This document shows positions 60,131 through 64,000 of a stretch of 64,000 bases of DNA, in pieces. The position numbers were made by a program, and so were the translations under genes. The notes beneath the pieces were generated by a model. The model searched no databases and was not told where the DNA came from. It saw only the letters and a list, made by a program, of their open reading frames with translations. Within the stretch, counting starts at the first letter, position 1. Each line of letters opens with the position of its first letter. This DNA is from Triops longicaudatus (taxonomy: Eukaryota; Arthropoda; Branchiopoda; Notostraca; Triopsidae), in assembly GCA_022885665.1 (NCBI GenBank), contig JAGQDJ010000023.1, positions 1-64,000 on the forward strand, read 5' to 3'.

Positions 60131-61735
60131 CTAGATTAGTTGTTCCGCGCTATTGGCTGACAGATCCATCAATCTCCATGCAGCTTGCGGATCCAACTCA
60201 GTTTGATCGCGACACAGCACCCACACATAATTAACTCTGAGAACCTTCTCAGGATGACCTTCCACCACATTGTCCTTCGCGTCTCGGACACACATGATTT
60301 GCTGTGAAGTAAAGCTAATAATTAGCACGGGACCTTGTTCCATAACTTTTCCCATTGCTAGGTCTACATTATCGACATCCAAGACACGGCAGTCTAAGCG
60401 ATATCCCATGGAAATAGCTTGTTTAATGGGCGTACTCAACACATTGTACGGGGCTTCGTGACACCAATCTTTAAGGATTTCCAACTCTCCTCGCACCATG
60501 GCTTCCAGAACGTTAGGAATAATATCCGTTTCACACATCTTGAGAAATTTCTCTTTATCGAAATCCGGGTCCATTTTAACTATTTCAGTTAATGTTTCGG
60601 ACAATTCGGTCTTGCTGAACAACCCGCCCATGATATCAGCCACTTTTTCGGTTAAGAGTCGTGAAGCTCGAATGACGGGATTGTCGCTCTCGTCGTATTT
60701 GTTCTTCCAGTCTAAAACTTTGTGAACGTATGGGTTGTTATCTTTAAATGACTGCCAGCTTTGAGAGAATTTGGAATCCTTGTGAAGTTCAAGGCCAGTT
60801 GCTTCTTCGTTTATCTGCCAAGTACGGAAAAAGAAGGGGTAAGAACCATTGCAAATCATTAAGAATAACCGCTGAGTCAATATATTTGCAAACCTCTATT
60901 GTTTGAGCAGTTTCATCCGTAACTTGCTTTCGCATTCGTAATTGTGCAGGTGCCCGATACACCTTAGCTCCTACGCCTAAGCCAGTTTCGCCAATTTCTT
61001 TTTTAACAGCTTGAGCAGTCTCGCTTATCGTTTTAAACGAGGCAGATTGACTAATCTTTTGGCCCTTCTCAACAATCGTCTCGGCAGCTTCCTTAGCGGT
61101 CTTGCTCAAATCCTCAGATATCTGTCCTAAATTGCAATAATGATATAATCTCAATGTCCCATGAAGAGAAACTTTTCTTTACCAGCTTTCTTTGCAAACT
61201 CAGTGCTTTGAACTTTCTCCTTGAGAGAACTGACGGTATCTTTCAATACATCAGAGCTTTTTGAAGCTTCGGATTCTACGGCTTGAAACTTTTGTCTAAA
61301 ATATATAACATTTAAACGATTTTTTTAAAAAGTTTGCTGTACTAACCGTGCTTTTTTCAACGCTTCCGTTTGCTCTAATTTCTGAGCTTCTTCTCTGAAC
61401 TTACGTAAGTTTTCTTTCATCTCTTTATTTCCACTCATTTCTTCTCTGATGTTTTCAATAAGCTGTTGGAGAAATCCCGGCCTTCTCTGCTGTTGTGAAA
61501 GCCATCGAACGTCTCTCTGAAATGAAACGAATTTCATAAATTTGCGAAAGTATTTCGCAGATAAAACGAGTGAAATGAGCAAGCTATGTAAACAAAAATA
61601 ATAAAAAGGCGGGCTTATAAACAAAACAGGACATCACAGTAGACATGAGTAATTTTAGATTCCAGATCATACCAGTATCTAACTTACGTTGCTTATGGCC
61701 CATTTTGTGCATCTCGATAGCAAAATTCGAGACAT
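60131..61735 (-). CDS. TIMM44: TIM44, mitochondrial import motor subunit
   Basis: Five exons, 61735-61688, 61516-61347, 61295-61183, 61126-60894 and 60814-60131, encode 415 residues. TIM44 docks mitochondrial HSP70 at the TIM23 channel on the matrix side of the inner membrane. The N-terminus MSRILLSRCTKWAISN is a basic amphipathic targeting sequence. Next come the charged helical region FLQQLIENIREEMSGNKEMK and KFREEAQKLEQTEALKKARL, then the C-terminal Tim44 domain with FSQSWQSFKDNNPYVHKVLD, DPDFDKEKFLKMCETDIIPN and LDCRVLDVDNVDLAMGK. It ends WRLMDLSANSAEQLI. All phases agree, and the length is slightly below the human form (about 450). Confidence 0.93.
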
Positions 61736-62243
61736 GTTTGTAACACGGATACCCAACACGTGAAATTCAGGATGCAAGAACGGCAAGGAAGTGCGAGCTT
61801 GATGAAGTCTCGTCTTCCAGGCTTTACTATTTTAAATCGAAATCCTTGTTGACATTACTATACCCAAACAGGGCAAGTTATTCCTCTTACAGTAATGTAC
61901 TGTACAGTACATTCACCCGTGATGCGAACAATTCGCATCACACGACTTGCCTTAACAATTATAAATTCTACCATTATGTTTTAGATTAGCGCGATATCGT
62001 AAGCGCACCAGTTTCTCGCAACAAGTTTGCGTGATAACATAGAGGAAAGACTTGCTCAAACTTAACATAAGCGACCTTCTTTGAGGCATTTATTTTATAA
62101 CATATATACACAAATATACACAAACATGTGTAAAGTATAAGTATTGTTTAAATCCCTCATTCGCTTATAATCTAAACGCATTTCTGTTCATGGTTTTCAA
62201 CGTACAATAAGGTGCGCGCCACGTAGAGACACAAGGCATGGAC
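61736..62243. other. Interval between TIM44 and TRAPPC9
   Basis: No gene is supported. A palindrome GTACTGTACAGTAC lies at 61898-61911 and a perfect hairpin at 61919-61941. Confidence 0.55.
61919..61941. repeat. Perfect 10-bp hairpin upstream of TIM44
   Basis: GTGATGCGAA and TTCGCATCAC are exact reverse complements around CAA, about 185 bp upstream of the TIM44 ATG. A 14-bp palindrome lies 8 bases before it. The position suits a promoter element or an upstream transcript structure, but this is only positional. Confidence 0.6.
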
Positions 62244-64000
62244 TCAGTCCTCAAAAACGGACAAATCAATCGGCGGGGCTAACTTCCAAACATGCGATCC
62301 ACTAACACCTGTAACTGACGACATTTCAAACGGCGAGTTTCCGAAGTTGCCCGACATAGACGTGCATTGTACTTCAAGTTTATAATGGCCCGCAGTGAAG
62401 AATGCAATACCAGCATTGTGACTAAACACTTCTTGCGGGCAAATCTATAACATCAATACGCGGTTAAAATTGGCCTAATATTTATTTAGAAATAAACAAA
62501 TCACCTGATGAATCACAGCCAAATCCGAACCCGTAATAAGCAGGCGAGTATCCAACCGGTAGTTAAAAGTTCCATTCTGCTGATCTTGGAAAGCTGTTAA
62601 CTTCAATCTCAGGGGTCCCAGAGGTATGTCCAAATGGTTCTTGATATTCACAACAACGGGAATAATGTGACCGACCCTGCCTACTATGTCGCCTTTTTCT
62701 GGGCTCCATGTATCACCATCCAAAATTACTTCTAAACTCGCATTACAAAATTATACATGACCATGAAATTAATAAATAAAATAGAAAGCGAAGCACAAAA
62801 GCCACCGTCTCTTCTGCCTAAGACTTACCAAACTGAATGGGAGCTATTCTCAGGAGGTCAAGCATTGCGGGAGTACACTTAATCCCAGCCAACGACGCTT
62901 TACCGGTAGTGTCAGTATCTCTTTCGCTTTGGCCTTGTCCAGAGCTCAGATGCCACCGAAGGTCGACCAAAGCCGCCAAATGATCACAACAAACTTGTAG
63001 AACTTCTTCATAGTCTTCAGAAGACTGCGGACTTTCAGGGGTGGTTGGGTTATAAACTTTCTTTAGCTTAGATAACGGGCAACGCTCTACAGGTACAGGA
63101 ATTCGGCACGAGTCTCCGTCTTCGATGACAATTCTTTTGTTGGTCGTATACTGGAGCTCCAGTTCATGACTTGTGCTATTGAGCACATCAAGCACCAAGT
63201 AGCAATGGCTAGACCTACAATGCAAACGCGTAATGCACAAAAATTACTTTTCAAACAAAAGCACGTGATTAAAAAATCCTTACGTTTCCGCAGGCAAAAC
63301 GTCCCATTTCGTAATTAAAACAGAAGGCATGACTTCTACCATAATGGATACCGAACAGGTCCGACACAATCCACTTTCCAAGCCAGGGCCTCCCGAATAT
63401 TTAATCTTGAGCAATCCTTCGATAACTTTGGAAGCGTTTAAGGAATTAAAGTCCATATTCTTGGGAAGCTTGGAACCGTGACTGCTGCTTGACCTTGCAC
63501 TCGAATTGGACTTCACTGACACTACTGAAGCTGCAGACTCTCCTTTGCGGCCCTTGTTGCTACTCGACAATCTAGATAGCAAGGACAATGGACCGGAGGG
63601 TGCAGAGGCAAGAGAAGCTGGTCCACTGCCATACGCTAAACTTACGACATCTAAAACAAAGAAAACATACGATTAAGAACCCGCAAATCGCAATGAGGCC
63701 ACAACCTATGTACATGTCAAATGCTCCATAAATATGCAAGAAAAGAATGGGAATCTACTCTCCGTACCTTCCTCTTGGTGTCTACCGCCTGGTGCCAAAA
63801 AGTCGCCATGACCGTACACATACAATGTTAAACTCGCAGCTCCTCCCGGCGCGATGGGCAACTGGCTTTGTACATTATCAGTGCTCCAGCGAAAAACTTC
63901 TATATCAGAATTTCCATCAAATCGCGACACCATTGACACTTCCAGGTGCTCTACTGGTACTTTGCTGGTATTTAGGAATGTAAGGGTGCACTCGGCGCTA
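62244..64000 (-). CDS. TRAPPC9: TRAPPC9 (Trs120-like), C-terminal part; continues beyond the window
   Basis: Five exons are visible: 64000-63768 (cut by the window edge), 63650-63284, 63214-62829, 62731-62505 and 62444-62244, giving about 470 C-terminal residues. TRAPP II tethers vesicles at the Golgi and acts as an exchange factor for Rab GTPases. The region is built of beta-sandwich-like segments. Landmarks are CYLVLDVLNSTSHELELQYT, DSCRIPVPVERCPL, ASLAGIKCTPAMLDLLRIAP, YRLDTRLLITGSD and FFTAGHYKLEVQC. The order fits the C-terminal half of TRAPPC9/Trs120. The start and N-terminal half lie outside. A Ser-rich insert (SLLSRLSSSN, then SNSSARSSSSHGS) interrupts the second exon. All phases agree. 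Confidence 0.75.

Noticed and set aside
1..64000. CRISPR arrays, operons or bacterial ribosome-binding sites
   Set aside because: The window is intron-rich animal DNA. No regularly spaced repeats were seen and gene order gives no operon signal.

Overview
The window is animal nuclear DNA. It holds multi-exon genes with GT/AG introns, mostly about 47-120 bp, and clear orthologues of metazoan genes. A cluster of seven-transmembrane proteins carries the arthropod gustatory-receptor signature TYhhhhhQ at the C-terminus, so the source is most likely an arthropod with a compact genome; I cannot resolve the lineage. All exon models were built by hand from splice-site consensus, reading phase and remembered family sequences. 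Each multi-exon CDS given as complete closes to a multiple of three.

Layout. 0.9-2.7 kb: an unrecognised four-exon gene (-). 3.9-4.3 kb: a small secreted glycine-rich peptide gene (+). 5.5-12.4 kb: three intact single-exon gustatory-receptor-like genes and one decayed copy, all (-). 15.3-17.2 kb: an NCOA4-like ferritinophagy receptor (+). 18.0-22.7 kb: lipin (-), whose long last intron contains an antisense spliced small ORF; a 166-codon ORF lies just upstream of lipin. 25.5-27.1 kb: a ZNF800-like zinc-finger protein (+). 28.9-30.5 kb: CED-6/GULP (+). 30.9-31.9 kb: thiamin pyrophosphokinase (-). 36.7-37.2 kb: a small N-myristoylated stathmin-domain-like protein (+). 37.5-39.8 kb: TMEM145 (-). 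40.6-42.0 kb: an unrecognised multi-pass membrane protein (-). 43.4-46.8 kb: an atypical ankyrin IkB resembling IkB-zeta (-). 46.8-55.8 kb: about 9 kb with no convincing gene. 55.8-58.8 kb: nicastrin (-). 60.1-61.7 kb: TIM44 (-). 62.2-64.0 kb: the C-terminal part of TRAPPC9, running off the window (-).

The genes do not form one pathway. Most are single-copy housekeeping genes (phosphatidate phosphatase, thiamin activation, mitochondrial import, gamma-secretase, vesicle tethering, apoptotic-cell engulfment, iron handling). The gustatory-receptor array is the only local gene expansion. Three short, GC-rich, hAT-like non-autonomous elements and several near-perfect hairpins lie in the spaces between genes.

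The most interesting signals are: an NCOA4-like protein with an exact CX5CX5CX5C cysteine array and repeated Trp-Leu motifs; a 57-bp stop-free intron hidden inside a zinc finger; a nested antisense spliced small ORF in lipin; the receptor array with its decaying member; and two conserved-looking genes of unknown family.
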